From positions 248,001 through 312,000 of the forward strand of contig BDSI01000094.1 of NCBI GenBank assembly GCA_003117195.1: DNA of 64,000 nucleotides, in the 5' to 3' direction. The notes under the pieces are model-generated. The model saw nothing but the letters and a program-made list of their open reading frames with translations, did not search any database and was not told the origin of the DNA. Origin of the DNA: Eudorina sp. 2006-703-Eu-15. Its lineage: Eukaryota > Chlorophyta > Chlorophyceae > Chlamydomonadales > Volvocaceae. Within the stretch, counting starts at the first letter, position 1; every line of letters begins with the position of its first letter. Shown piece by piece: positions 1 through 11,600 of this stretch. The position numbers and the translations under genes were made by a program.

Positions 1-334
1 GGGCCGACCAAACCATCGTCGGCCATTAGGTGAGTCCGAAGAGCATGTTCACAAGATGGTGCTTGCGATGTGCGTGTTCAACGTAGTAAAGTTTGCGCGG
101 TTTGTTGTTCACTCTCATTTACTTCGCATCAATCACACATGCGCGTTGTGAAGCTCATTCGATTATATTACATTAAAGTCTGTTATACTGCTGATTTGAG
201 GGGACACGTAACAACAGTCTGGCATTCCACGAGGAATGGTGAGACGAACTAAAACTCCACTCAATTTCCCTGCAGAAGCCAAGCGACAACATCCAAGCGT
301 AGAATAAATTAAGAAACAGCAATATCATTCATCG

Positions 335-3300
335 ATGGAGCTTCTCAAGTGAGTCACTTGAGGCTGGGCAGCCGCAACACAGCGGCTTCCCAGTTTATTA
401 GAGTCCCAGTCGATCCTGAACCTGCTGAAGTTTTGACTTTGAAGCGAAACGTCTGTTTAGGAAAGGAGCACAACCGATCGATAGAGTTTAACAACTTCAG
501 TCCCTCGCTCCCTCCGCGTAGTTCAGGGTGCTTCATAAATAATGAACAATACACTCTCTATGCTCGCGCATTGTACATAAGTATAATTTTCGTTAGCCCG
601 CTCAGCGATGCTCGCGTCCTCTCGCTTCGCTGCCCTTGCTGCCCTACCTCGGCTTTGCACGCAGCCTCAGCTCGGTGGCCCGGATCAAGACGCTCCGCAG
701 CATCGGAGCCGCTGGCGTTCCACATACCTCCTTTGTCCCTGCTGCCACCCACACTGCGGTGCCCTGGACACCGCTGACCTCGACGACCACCGCCAATAAT
801 GCCACCACTCGCATCACTGCGACCACCTCCACTCCCTCCAACCCCAACCCTGCCGCCTCCTCCTCCTCGTCTGCTGGTCATAGTTCCATCCATCCTACCA
901 CAACCTCGCAATCCAGCAGCACCGCTCCAACCGCAGACTGCTGCAGCCCATCTGCGACCAGCTCATCACACGGCCCATCCTCGGACACCCCAGCCTCGTG
1001 TTCCATCGCCACTGCCTCGTCCTTGACGACGTCCTCGGGAATCACCAAATCCCATTCATCATCTACGACGTTGAACGACGAAGCTGCCTCGGTCTCGAAG
1101 CCGCTTTCGACGTTCCGCAAGCTCGCCTTCACAGAGGATGGCTCCTCGGAGGACCACATGTGCCGTACGGCGACATCTGCTGCTGACTGGTCGTCGGACT
1201 GCCCGAGTACGGCACTGCACGACAGCGCCTTAGTAAGTCGGGACGACGTCCTCGGCACATCCTGCTGTCCCGAAGACGCCCTCGCTCACGCGCTGAGGGT
1301 GATTTCGGAGATTTCGGAGGTTTGGGAGGCAGATGGCCGTCATTACTTCAAGATTCGCGAGGTTCGGAGCGCGATTGTTAAAGCCGTACCGCTGGTTGGC
1401 GACCTGCGCATGGAGATGGAGGCGATGAAGAGCCAGCTGTCCGAGTACCGCGAACGGATGGGTGAGCGGAAAAGCGGGGAAAGCGGCGGAAGGCAGGGGA
1501 GTCCAACCGATGTCCAGTACATACAATAGTACAACGGTTACGTAGACTCCCCTTCCGCTTTCCAACAGTATGAATGCATCTCGAAATAAAATTTGCGTCC
1601 CGCCCCGCCGTACGTGTGGGTGCGTGGATGTATGTTTCGGCCGCTGCACGCATAACCCTACCTGCTGCTCAGATTGTTCTGCGCCTCGAAAAAAGATATT
1701 GCGTCCAAATACGTCCAATTGATACGCCTAACTTGCGCAGTCGTACTCTTCTGAACTAGGAAAAATTACTGCGTCACCCCGACCTATCTATCCGTGCGTC
1801 GTTACCCATACATGTGTATGCATGTGTCCGTTTATTGCTTTCCCACCTCAGCTGAGAGGGATGCCACCCTGGAGCGCCTACGATCCGACCTGGCTGATCT
1901 TGAGGAGGCCAGGGCATTGTACCGCAGCCAGATGGCGCAGCTCTGCACCGCCACGGTTGCGCTGCCGCCGCCACCGCCGCCGCCGCCGGCATCAGCAGTG
2001 CCTCCACTGCCGCAGCACCCTTCGGCCCTGCCGCAACTCGGGTCTGCCGCCCCACGTCAGCGTCTGTCGGCCGACGAGCCTCACCCCGCCATGAGCTCGG
2101 GCCGCCGCAGCGGCAAGCTCCCAGCAGCGCAATTACCTTCTCTGGCGGAGCAAGGTGACACGGAGGATGACTCGGACTGGGTGAAGAAGGAGTCGGTTCA
2201 GAGCGACGACGACGGCGCCGCCAACTGGGTGCCATCAACGCTGACGACGGAGACGGAGACGGAGGCGGCGGCGGTGGCAGCGCCCTGCACGCTTGCGCCA
2301 GTCGTGGAGGGTTTCGATGAAGAGGAGGCGGTGGCATCCAGTTGCAACCCAGGTGCGACGGCGGCCATGTTCAAGACACGGTCCCAGCGGAGGCTGAGTG
2401 TCCAGATGCCGTACACGGAAGACTCTCAGCGGTCGTTGGCGCTGGGATGTCTAACAGAACTACTTTTGAGTAGCGACCAGCAGATGCTTTTGTCGACTGC
2501 CGACACCGTCGCCATTGAAGACGCTGCCTTTATCGCCAGCGCGGCCTTCGTCGCCGACAACAGCGCCAGCTGCGGAGCGACTGGTACAGTCACCGCCGTC
2601 GTCGACCACAAGCCCAGTAGTGCGCTCGACGAGCCGCCGTCATCGCCTTCGAGCGGCAGTATACCGTCTCGGCATCGCAGTTTCTCATCGGGGAATGGCG
2701 GCGCTTCCACTGACGGCGGGTTTCACCTCGACAGCCAGCAGTCGATTGGGATGACGTCGCAAAGCGAGACCGCCGTTGCAGTGTCGCCCTTCTCTTTCCG
2801 CTGCGCGGCGAAGTTGTACGCACCAGCGTCGGGCGAGGAGTCGTACGCGTCGCCGTCGAACGTGTCGCACAAGCCGAGGACCCCGCGCGCCGCTGTCAGT
2901 GCGACCCTTTCACGGGAGGCACCCGTATCCCTAGGGGCCGTCGAGGTTCCTTTTGTACACCGCCGCAGTATGACTGCGTGGAGCGACTTCAGCCGTACAG
3001 CCGCCACAGTGCTCGTGGCGGCGGCGTCGGAGGTTAGCAAACTCTGGCCTGCGGATAGCAAGCGCAGCGACGGCGGCGGCAGCTTGATCAGCGCGACGAA
3101 ATCCGCTTCATATCAAGACATGCAGCCATCTGCTGCTGCTCATGGCTCCGGGCCGGCAGCGGCGGCGGCGGCGGTTGCTGCATCGGACCATGCAGGGAAG
3201 CTTCGCGCCCGGCGACACTCGTACATTTGGCGGCGGCGGTCGAACAGCGGCGTCAGCAGCGGAGGCACCACCCTGGCGGCGACAGGCAAGCACGGTTCAA

Positions 3301-3395
3301 CGTCGGAGGCGACCTTGGTCGGAGGCCGCAAGGAACCGACCTTCGTATGGCTGAACGCTGATGAGTTGGAGGCCGCGACTGCGATGGTTCTGTAG
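335..3395 (+). CDS. Coiled-coil protein of unknown function (paralogue of the gene at 61548)
   Basis: Three exons: 335-348, 665-1461 and 1852-3395, giving 784 residues. The first exon is only 14 nt (M-E-L-L plus two bases). It is supported because the gene at 61548 begins the same way (M-D-L-L), with the same phase-2 intron after 14 nt and the same phase-1 second intron. After the first intron both proteins continue with a similar start (SSVARIKTLRS here, EEVARVKALKA there). Residues about 20-235 are Ser/Thr-rich and look disordered. About 250-305 form a predicted coiled coil (GDLRMEMEAMKSQL through DLADLEEARALYRSQMAQL) crossing the second intron. A Pro run follows, then about 450 Ser/Ala-rich residues with scattered basic patches. 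No catalytic motif or signal peptide is visible and I do not recognise the family. The model is strong because both copies share structure; function is open. Confidence 0.72.
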
Positions 3396-5898
3396 ATGCT
3401 CGATTGACGGTACGGCGGTACGGCAGCACGGCGTCTTCATGAGACTACTTCGTACGTGCGCGCATCAGCATGGCAAGCAACGTCAGCGCACAAGCAAGTG
3501 TGAAATCAGCGGTTCGGCAGGTGCGGTGATGAAGCTCTAGGGTTCTGCAGGTATGTGGGGATTATTTATCTCTATGGCGCAGGTTGTTTAGTCTGCAGGC
3601 GCGGCAAGGTAACAAGAGGCGGTTCGGTGTGTGATCTTTGTATTATTCTCACTATTGTCATTATGTGTAGCTAGCGTGCGATTCTGCCCCGTCAGCTGGA
3701 GCTGATATCACAGTACCATGTGCGTTCCGCAGTGCTCACTTCTGTTTGCTTGCCGTACCGGGGCTATATCGTGACGATCTGTACGTCTGACATTTTACTC
3801 ACGAACGCGTCAGTTTTGCATCGAGAATGATCTCTTGAGGCTTCCTAGTGGAAGGAAAAGTGCGCGATGCGTAACTGGCTGTATGAGATTATTGGTAGGT
3901 GGTGTTTGCTTGCTCGCTAGGGTTTTGCTCGAGTTTGTTGCGGTCGGTGGGCTCTCCAGCCAACACACACGCACAAACACTCTTTATGGCTGGACTCCCA
4001 ATATTAGCAAGTGTTCGATCGGCCGGAGCAGTGATTGTCGTGGCATTATGCCATACAATCTGTCCCGCGCATGGCTGGGGTGGGAGTAGTGCTGTTGTAC
4101 GGCGCACTCGTTGGCCGTACGTTGGCTGGGTATGTATTTTTTGTTTTTGCCCCGCCCGTACAATCGATGTGCAACGCACGGTTGCATGGATGCATGCATG
4201 GGCAATCGCAGCGAGCGAGCGGAATGGCTGTACCAGGGCGAACGTGACATGTATGGGACATATATATGTTTTACGAGTCTTCTTTTATCTCTTTGCTTCG
4301 TTCTATTTTCAAGAGATATAGCGTGTATTCATCAGCAGGTTTACGTTCGTTGCTTGCAGTAGTGTGGCGGGGGTGGAAGGATCCCTTGGGCGGAATTAGA
4401 TAGCTCCGCGCAGTATCGGCACAACGAACCACCTTAACCACCTCAACCACCTTGCCTCAATCCCTCAACCACCGCACAGCAGCTCCAGAGCCCGCGCGAT
4501 CTGTCGGCTCTCGGTTGCCAACGAGGCCGGCCCCTTAATTACCTTGATAGGGATTTTCGTTCTGAATAATGATTGCACATTGCCCTGTCTGTTTACGTAG
4601 TAGCGGTTACAGAAGCGGTTACCATAGCCCCTACGAGGAGGTCAGGACCATATGTATGGTTCATTTACGGTTTCTTTTGTCTCTTCTTGCGACGGGCAGG
4701 AGCGTGCGGCCTGCTGCTGGTGCCGTACTTATGGTGCATGTGTGGTGGGTCGGTGCACTTCTGTACCAGCATCGATGCAGACGCGCGTAGCAGTGTGCGT
4801 GTGTTGTTAGGCAGGCAGAATAGGAGTGCGTGACATGCGAAGGGCCGAGTGGCGCCCGATAGCTAGTTGATTGCCGTATTGCGTATGTATGCCCGTATGC
4901 ATGTGTATGTGTGTGTGGTGAGAACCGACCCTGCCTGCTGCCCTTTGATTCATCAGGTAGCTAGGATCAAAACGTACGACAGGTCCACTGGTGCAGGTGG
5001 ACTTACTGATGAGCCATAGTCGATTGATTTGGCATGAGAGCGTGAGTATGGATGGGCGGGCGGCGCACGGGTAAACGAGGGATCTCGGCTTATTACTTGT
5101 GTACTTACGAGCGTATGTGTGTATGCGCGCGCGTGTGTACGTACGTTTGCGTGTCTTCCTGGTTCATCATTGCTTTGTGGCATTCACAAATTGTTTTATC
5201 TAACGCATCTTTATCTAACGCATCTTTGGCTTTTCATTACATACATTGCGTTAGTTTACGTTCGTTTTGGTTGCTTGCGACCGCTGATGCGATGCTGATG
5301 CTGATGATGCTTGCGTTGTGGGCAATGGCTCCCAGCGATAGATGGAAGATAGAGCGATGTAGGAGGCCTCACAGGAGGCTTTTTCTGATGAAAACGTCGT
5401 CGGTGTCGATACCAAAACGTGGTGAGGGTTTGACGCACGAACCTCGTAGCAAGAGCGATTGTGTCCGTACTCGTACGGAGATCGATGAACTAACGGCGGC
5501 AGCCGAGCATGTAACCCGGCCCCCGCCGATGAGAGGGCGGTGCGTGCTGCTGCCGATAATGCGCGCGCGCATTGCTTGCTTGTTTAGCTTTGAATGCAGC
5601 AGCACGCAGATTGCATTGGACCCCAACGGGTCATCGGTAGCCCGCGGTCGAAGCCTCTATCTTGATGAGCTCCCTTACTTGGATAGATAGGTGCGTGGTT
5701 TGGGTGTGCGTAGACAGATGGTGTGCGTGGTGAGTGCGCACGCACGGTATGTAGATGACACCGCCGGTGCGTGGCGAGTGCAGATATTTGTTTCCGGAGC
5801 GGATCTGTGGCTGGGTATGTCGGTTCTTCATCAGATAGATGATGGCGACCGTTTTTCGTTCATTGCATGATCATTATTATTAAGGATGGTACAGGATC

Positions 5899-5922
5899 CC
5901 GCGGGTCATCGGTGACCCGCGG
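5899..5922. repeat. Perfect hairpin, 10-bp arms
   Basis: CCGCGGGTCA and TGACCCGCGG flank a TCGG loop. Similar GGGTCATCGG/TGACCCGCGG fragments occur near 5625, 24660 and 27170, so it looks like the end or core of a small dispersed element. Confidence 0.6.
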
Positions 5923-6396
5923 TGCGTGATCATGCTGATACGTGATGCGCGCGGCTAGCTAGCTGGACGGTTCCGCCCTGTCTGCTGCCAGCCGGCGCAG
6001 GGTGCAGCAGGGTAGGTGGGTTCCGGGTTTGCAGCAGCATGCAGTCCAAGTTCCGGGTTTGGGGGCCTTTGGGCCAGCAGTCCACCGACCATGTTTGAGA
6101 TGTCCGTCATTTGGACTGCTGCCTGAGCAGGGCCGCAGCACGTGTGCGTGTATGTGGGACGACTTGATTTCTTCAAAAGGTGACGGTCGTACGTCGGTGC
6201 GTGCGTGCGTGCTGGCTGTTGCGTTTCTTTCTTTCATTCTCGCTCGGAAGCAACGAAGGTCAACGATTATTGATGTGCGGTTGCTTGTGATTGCTTGCAT
6301 GCGGTGCGTATTCCGTCGTACGTACTACGAACCTTGCATTTTTTGTAACCGTTACAAGGTGGACCCGTATCCCGACCGGTTCCAACGGGATCAGAC

Positions 6397-6590
6397 AGCT
6401 CGTAGGTGCCTCATCTCATCAACCCCTACCAAGGACTGCGCAGTGCGCACCCATCCTCCATCACCCGCGGGGGGTCATGCAGCCATACCGGCCAACACAC
6501 CAGGTTGCCAGGATTATTGCCTCTCTTGGAAACCGCGCCCGACCCGCCGAATCACTTGGCGGGGAGGAAACCGCCGGAATGTAGCACTCA
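6397..6590 (+). repeat. Dispersed repeat, copy 1 (second copy at 44656)
   Basis: Shared ordered blocks with 44656-44830: CTCAT...ATCAACCCCTACCA, then CATGCAGCCATACCGGC, AACACACCAGGT, GACCCGCCGAATCAC and TGGCG-GGAGG. Spacing differs slightly, so this is an old, diverged interspersed repeat. No coding capacity is visible in it. Confidence 0.65.
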
Positions 6591-7846
6591 CCACCTTGTA
6601 TGTGGTGAGTACGACAGCAGCAGTTGGCTGGGTGCGTGCGTGCGTGGGCGGCTGTGTGCGTATCTGCCCAGCAGAAAGTGTATCATACATACATAGCACG
6701 GATGGATGGATGGATGGTTGTTACAGCGGGTCTACCTTCAAACGCATCCGTCGAAACATACACGCAGATGGTATGATGAAGCGCTTGAAACGCAGCGAGC
6801 GAGGTTTGTGACCAGCAGCGCACGCAGGCATGTCCGACTACCTGTCGTACGTTCTATCTAGTCGTTCTATATATCCCGGCGGTCGGGACACCTTGTGACG
6901 GGGTTACATAACATTCAGACGTACGTTCATCATGTATATATGGACCTACCTGCTGCCTGATTCGTGATGACTCTCGCTGGTCCCTGCCTCTCGGCGTACG
7001 TGCTGGGCGCGCGTAGCGCTAGGTAGATAGCATAGGGCGGGATCAGGCAACAAACCCAGCCTTACGTACCTTGATCGCTCGCACCCCGGCGGTTACCCCG
7101 ATTACCCCGGTATTGTTGCTCGGGGCGGGGTCGTATGCGGGTATACGGTAATGCGGCGGGCGCCTCGGGACACAAACCCAACAGTGTGTTAGCGGACCCA
7201 TCCAGCCACCATCTACATACTGGACAGCGGGCCCACCGTCGCCGCGGCCCTTTGGCTGTTGGGCCAATGTCGCCCTGGTGCCAAGCAAGCAAGGGCCACG
7301 GTGCTGTAGATGCCGTGCGTTTATGACCTCGGGGCTCGCCGGAGAAATTCTTCAGCATTGGATCGGTTGCGTAGTACCCTGCTGGGCGGATCTTGGTGTA
7401 TGTACGTCGCCTCACTGGCTTCCTGAGTGGAGGGTTGTCTCCCCCATGCCATCTAGGTCTGTAGTTGGGCTGTAGACCTGTAGTCCGTCCGCGTCTGCAT
7501 GCGTTGGATGGGTCGTTTCCATGTCATCCTTCGGGTTGCCGCCAGTCCTGCCTCGCTTGGCCTGTATGGCTCGGGGTTCCTCCCCTCTTCGTAGGAAGTG
7601 TAGCCCGTTGTAACCTTCGCTACAGTATCAAAGAGACGACCTGGTGATCGATAGATGATCACACACAACCCGTTGAGTACGGCACCCCGTGCGATCCGCT
7701 CAGGTGACTCTTAGCGCCGACCGACCAACCACACACGCCATTCTGTTATATATGTGTGCGTTGATGGATAGTACTGCAACGCACATACGTATGTCCTAGT
7801 GTGCGCGCGGTGGTTTGACCACGACCTGCACGACGGACGTTCGGGT

Positions 7847-7860
7847 GACCCACCATCGAC
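7847..7860 (+). promoter_or_regulatory. Possible upstream sequence element of the U2 gene
   Basis: GACCCACCATCGAC lies about 65-75 bp before the U2 5' end and resembles the plant snRNA upstream element (RTCCCACATCG). A T-rich stretch follows at about 7865-7884, roughly where a TATA-like element would sit. Position and partial match only; whether algae use this element this way is an inference. Confidence 0.25.
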
Positions 7861-7921
7861 GTTTGGTATGTTTTGTTTTGTATGGTTCTGACCCTGGCGT
7901 TTCACTCCTACACGACTGCGC

Positions 7922-8112
7922 ATACCTTTCTCGGCCTTTTGGCTCAGATCATGTGTAGTATCTGTTCTTATAAGCTTAATCGCTTATATGGTCCTCATTG
8001 AGGACCTGCGATTAACTTCAATTTTTCTCGGGGGTGTGATCATTGGGGCGCTTGCGCCCTCGATCCACCAGCATGGTTGCGGTCTTACACTACCGCTGCA
8101 GCCGTGCACCCG
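7922..8112 (+). ncRNA. U2 spliceosomal small nuclear RNA
   Basis: U2 snRNA pairs with the intron branch point during pre-mRNA splicing in the nucleus. The 5' part matches the near-universal U2 core: CTCGGCCTTTTGGCT (stem-loop I), then GTGTAGTATCTGTTCTTAT, which contains the branch-point-pairing GTAGTA at 7955-7960. Stem IIa (ATAAGC/GCTTAT) and a perfect stem IIb (GGTCCTC ATT GAGGACC, 7990-8006) follow. The Sm site AATTTTTCT is at 8020-8028. Stem-loop III (GGGCGC TTGC GCCC) and stem-loop IV (about 8071-8107) end in GTGCACCC, as in other U2 RNAs. Total length of about 190 nt fits the family. It lies about 500 bp upstream of chitinase A on the same strand. The exact 3' end is estimated. No frame-breaking or loop-destroying changes are seen, so it looks functional. 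Confidence 0.93.
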
Positions 8113-8617
8113 CCCTAATCAAACCTTACATGTGGTAGAAGTCCATCGACTCCAGGTAAGATAAAATTGGTAAATCTCTGTATATATACGATTTCAAAGT
8201 CGTAACGGTTACTCAATATCCGATTTGCATTTCAGATGCGTCCAGCCACGCGCAGTCATCTTATACAAGTTCCGTGACCATATGCTGCTAATCAGCCAAG
8301 GAAAGGCAATCGCCTGCCGTTTTATCCAGGATTCCAGTTTTATTACGGCAAGGCTGCAGAGCGCAGTACCCTCTCTCCTTTATTTCAGTGGACTTCAGGA
8401 CCTGTATCAAGACTAAAGACTAGGAAAGCCTTAACGACACAACCTGACATTTGCGAAGCACAGATGAACATCATCGCAGCTTCAATATGCAGACAAAGGC
8501 TGCGTAGCTGCCTGGGGTCATGACTAATGTCACGAAGGCGTGCCGAAGGTTGCGAGTTAGAGAGAAACGCTCGAGATTGCCCAACATAAGAAGACTTGTC
8601 TCATTACCATTCTAAAT
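8113..8617. other. Spacer between U2 RNA and chitinase A
   Basis: AT-richer than the surroundings. TATATATA at about 8181-8188 could serve as a TATA box for chitinase A with a long 5' UTR. No gene is seen. Confidence 0.4.
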
Positions 8618-11600
8618 ATGGAAGCAGTGATACCTCGAACAATGGACGGACGGCGTTCAAGTGCAGGATGCCTGGGCGTCATGCTCGCCAGTGTTTGCCT
8701 TTTGGCAGGCCGAGCTTATGCTGGAGTGGCTGTTACAGCTCCCGACTCAGTTACTGGATTATACATCCCAGGCTGGGCTGATAATCGGAACCCAAACTCC
8801 TTACATTATTTCAACACCTCAGCGGTGAACTTACAGGGCGTTTCGCACTTCTACTATGCATTTTTATGGATTCGGAACGCAACGTATGAAGTATACGATC
8901 CCTTTGGCAACCTGGTGAGTACTTTATTTGTACGGCGATAGACATGCCTGGCTCGCACGCCGTTAATGCCCTGTAGCTTCGAGCGCTAGTCAACGCGCTC
9001 GCGGTCCTGCCATACAGAACAGAGACCTGAGGTTTTGGGCGATACGCACGATCATTCCCGACTCATTCAACTGCCTTGACACCTCTGCCATACGATTTGC
9101 AGCACCTGGCAGCACCAGCCGGCACCGCAGCCAGGTGAAAGTCCCCCACTGAGTAACCTCCAGCTGGTCGGCCCCCTTTTCCGCTGTCCGCCTCAACGGT
9201 CCCAATCCAGAACCTGCTGGTGGAGCTCAAGTCCCGTTGGCCGAGCTCCAAATTCCTTCTGTCCATCGGCGGCGGGGGCTTCAACCTCGACATCTGGGCG
9301 AAGGCTGCCACAGTCGGTCTCGACAGCTTCGTGGAGAGCATCATACGCGCCATCAAGACCTCGAAGGCGGACGGCGTGGACAGTGAGTGGGGGTTACGGC
9401 ATTCCGGCATTAGGACAGATCCTTAATGAATTATGAGTCGTCCCGGATGGGGCGGGGCATGATTGCACAGAAACCCGGAAAGCTGATGGATGCAGGGCCA
9501 CATGCGGAGTCGGTGCGTGGGGCCCAGGTCCCGGCCATGTTCGGGTCCCGCGGTCACATTGCTCCGCTCCGTCCCAACGGCGGCACAGATCCGACCGACA
9601 TCGGCAATAGGGCGCCCCAGACCCCAACGGCTACTCCGTTCCGCTCCGCACCGCAGTCGACTGGGAGGCCCCGGACAAGAACACCCGCACCGCCTACACC
9701 AACCTGTGCGCCCGCCTGCGAGCGCGTCTCGATGCGGAGGGCGCCGCCGCCTCGCCGCCCCGAAAGTACTGGCTGACCGCCGCCACCGGAGCCTTCGTGA
9801 CACCGGACAGCTTCGCCGGCTTCGACCTGGCCGCGCTCAAGACCACCGTGGACCTGTTCAACATCATGGCATGTACGTGCTTGCCGTATGTACGGCGGGT
9901 GCGCACTCACTTGCTGACTCGCAGAACGACACAATACAGCCGCACGCACGGGCGCGGTCCGGCCGAGTTTGTGTCGACGCGCCCTCTGATAACTTGGTTT
10001 GGCATTTAATGGAGCAGCGGGTCGAATGAGCTTCGTTGCTACAAGGGCTTGATTCTCGGTTGACTCTGCAGCGACGTCATACACCAGAGCCCCTGTCCAG
10101 GGCTCAGTGATGATATGCCAGGCGAGGGGGGAATCGGGGCCGATTCTCAGCTGGAGATCACCGGGGAACCCCCTGGATTGGTCACGGTCTGTTTGTCGCC
10201 AAGCGCGGGTGTCGATCGCCCCAGTCCGCGCCGAGTGCCCCTACCGGAGTGAGCGTGTTGGGCCCATCCATACACGATGACCCCTGTATCCCGCGCGGGT
10301 CCCCCAATTGCGATCGCCGGCCCCAGACGAGCTCCACGACCCGTGTTACTGGGAGACCAAGACGCACTTCCACACCGCCTGGAGCGACTGCGCCAAGGCG
10401 CTGGACTACTACATCGCCCAAGGTGCGGGGAAGGGCGGAGTCAGGGCTTTGGATGGGCTGCGAGAGTTTGCCCTCCCGCGCCTCCACCCCCGTTCATTAC
10501 AGTCCCAAGTCATTCCGCGTCTATGGTATCGTCACTCTCCGAGCCTGGCTGGCTGGCTGGCTGGAAGGTTGGCTGGTGGTAGACCGCTCTGCATACAGTA
10601 CCGCTGAACGTGTAATTCCACGGGTTTAACGATAAGCCCGCCCAGAACCGCCCAAGCCCACGTGCATGCGCCCCCTACCAAGGGCCGCTAGCGAGCGGCA
10701 CTATCAAGGCACGACCGCAGGCACGCAACCTCAAAACCATGTCTACTGCCCCCGGCACCCACCAACGCAATGCCCCCACGTGACTCCGTCTTTGCTGCCC
10801 GACTGCCGCTTCCGCGCTCCAAGGTGTTCCGCGGCTGCAGCTGGTGTTGGGCCTCGCCTTCTACGGCCACCAGTACACGCTGACCGACCCGTCCAGCTAC
10901 ATGTACCCCGCCCCCAGTGTGGAACTGCGACAGTGCGGCAACCAGGTCACGGTGAGGGACACGAAGGGGGGGCGGGGGGTGAGGGAGGCAGAGGGCGGAG
11001 GTGCAGGCAGGGGCTAGAGGGGGAAGTGGGGCCTGTGACCGTGTGGCATCCATCCCTGTGCCCCGTCCCGCCCCGCCCCGCCACGTCCCGCATCCAGCCG
11101 TCGTACCGTGACGTCATGCGGGAGCTCCAGTCCGGTGTCGGCGGCGGTGTGTTCGTGGACGCGGCGGAGCGCAGCGCCTACTACGTGCGGGACGTGAGGT
11201 GGGTGGGCTTCGACATCCCGGAGACGATGGCGCTCAAAGTGCAGGTCAGTGAGGTGGGGTGGGGCATGGTGGGGTGGCGCGGTCGTGACGAGGGTCAGAT
11301 TCGGGCCCGAGACATGCCACGGGTGAGAGTATAACATGTGATAGGGTCAGTGTGGGGACGGCGCTGGGCGGACGGGCGGGAGGATGTGCACGCGACCATC
11401 CGATGGATGGTCGCGTGCACGTCAACGGGGCCGAGGCGCAGGTCTGTGTGTGTGGTAGGTAAGGGCACGCAGAGGGAAACAGAATCGTGCATGTCGTGCG
11501 GCCCTGGGCCCTTGGCAAGGGGGGCTTTGTCCCATGCAGATGAACACGTCTCGGAGAGGGAGCTCGGCATTAGCCGCTGTAACCAACTCATGTAGGCCGC

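Larger units (their letters stand above)
3396..7920. other. Gene-poor interval between the coiled-coil gene and U2 RNA
   Basis: No open frame here shows the C-ending codon bias, splice borders or family similarity seen in the flanking genes. The proximal part is presumably 3' UTR of the upstream gene, but I find no clear TGTAA signal close to its stop. The interval holds a CCACCT/CAACCA-rich tract (about 4426-4480), GT-rich simple sequence, a perfect 10-bp-arm hairpin (5899-5922), a four-fold GATG run (about 6702-6717) and dispersed repeats (6345-6375, 6397-6590). Lineage-specific small genes or ncRNAs cannot be excluded. Confidence 0.55.
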
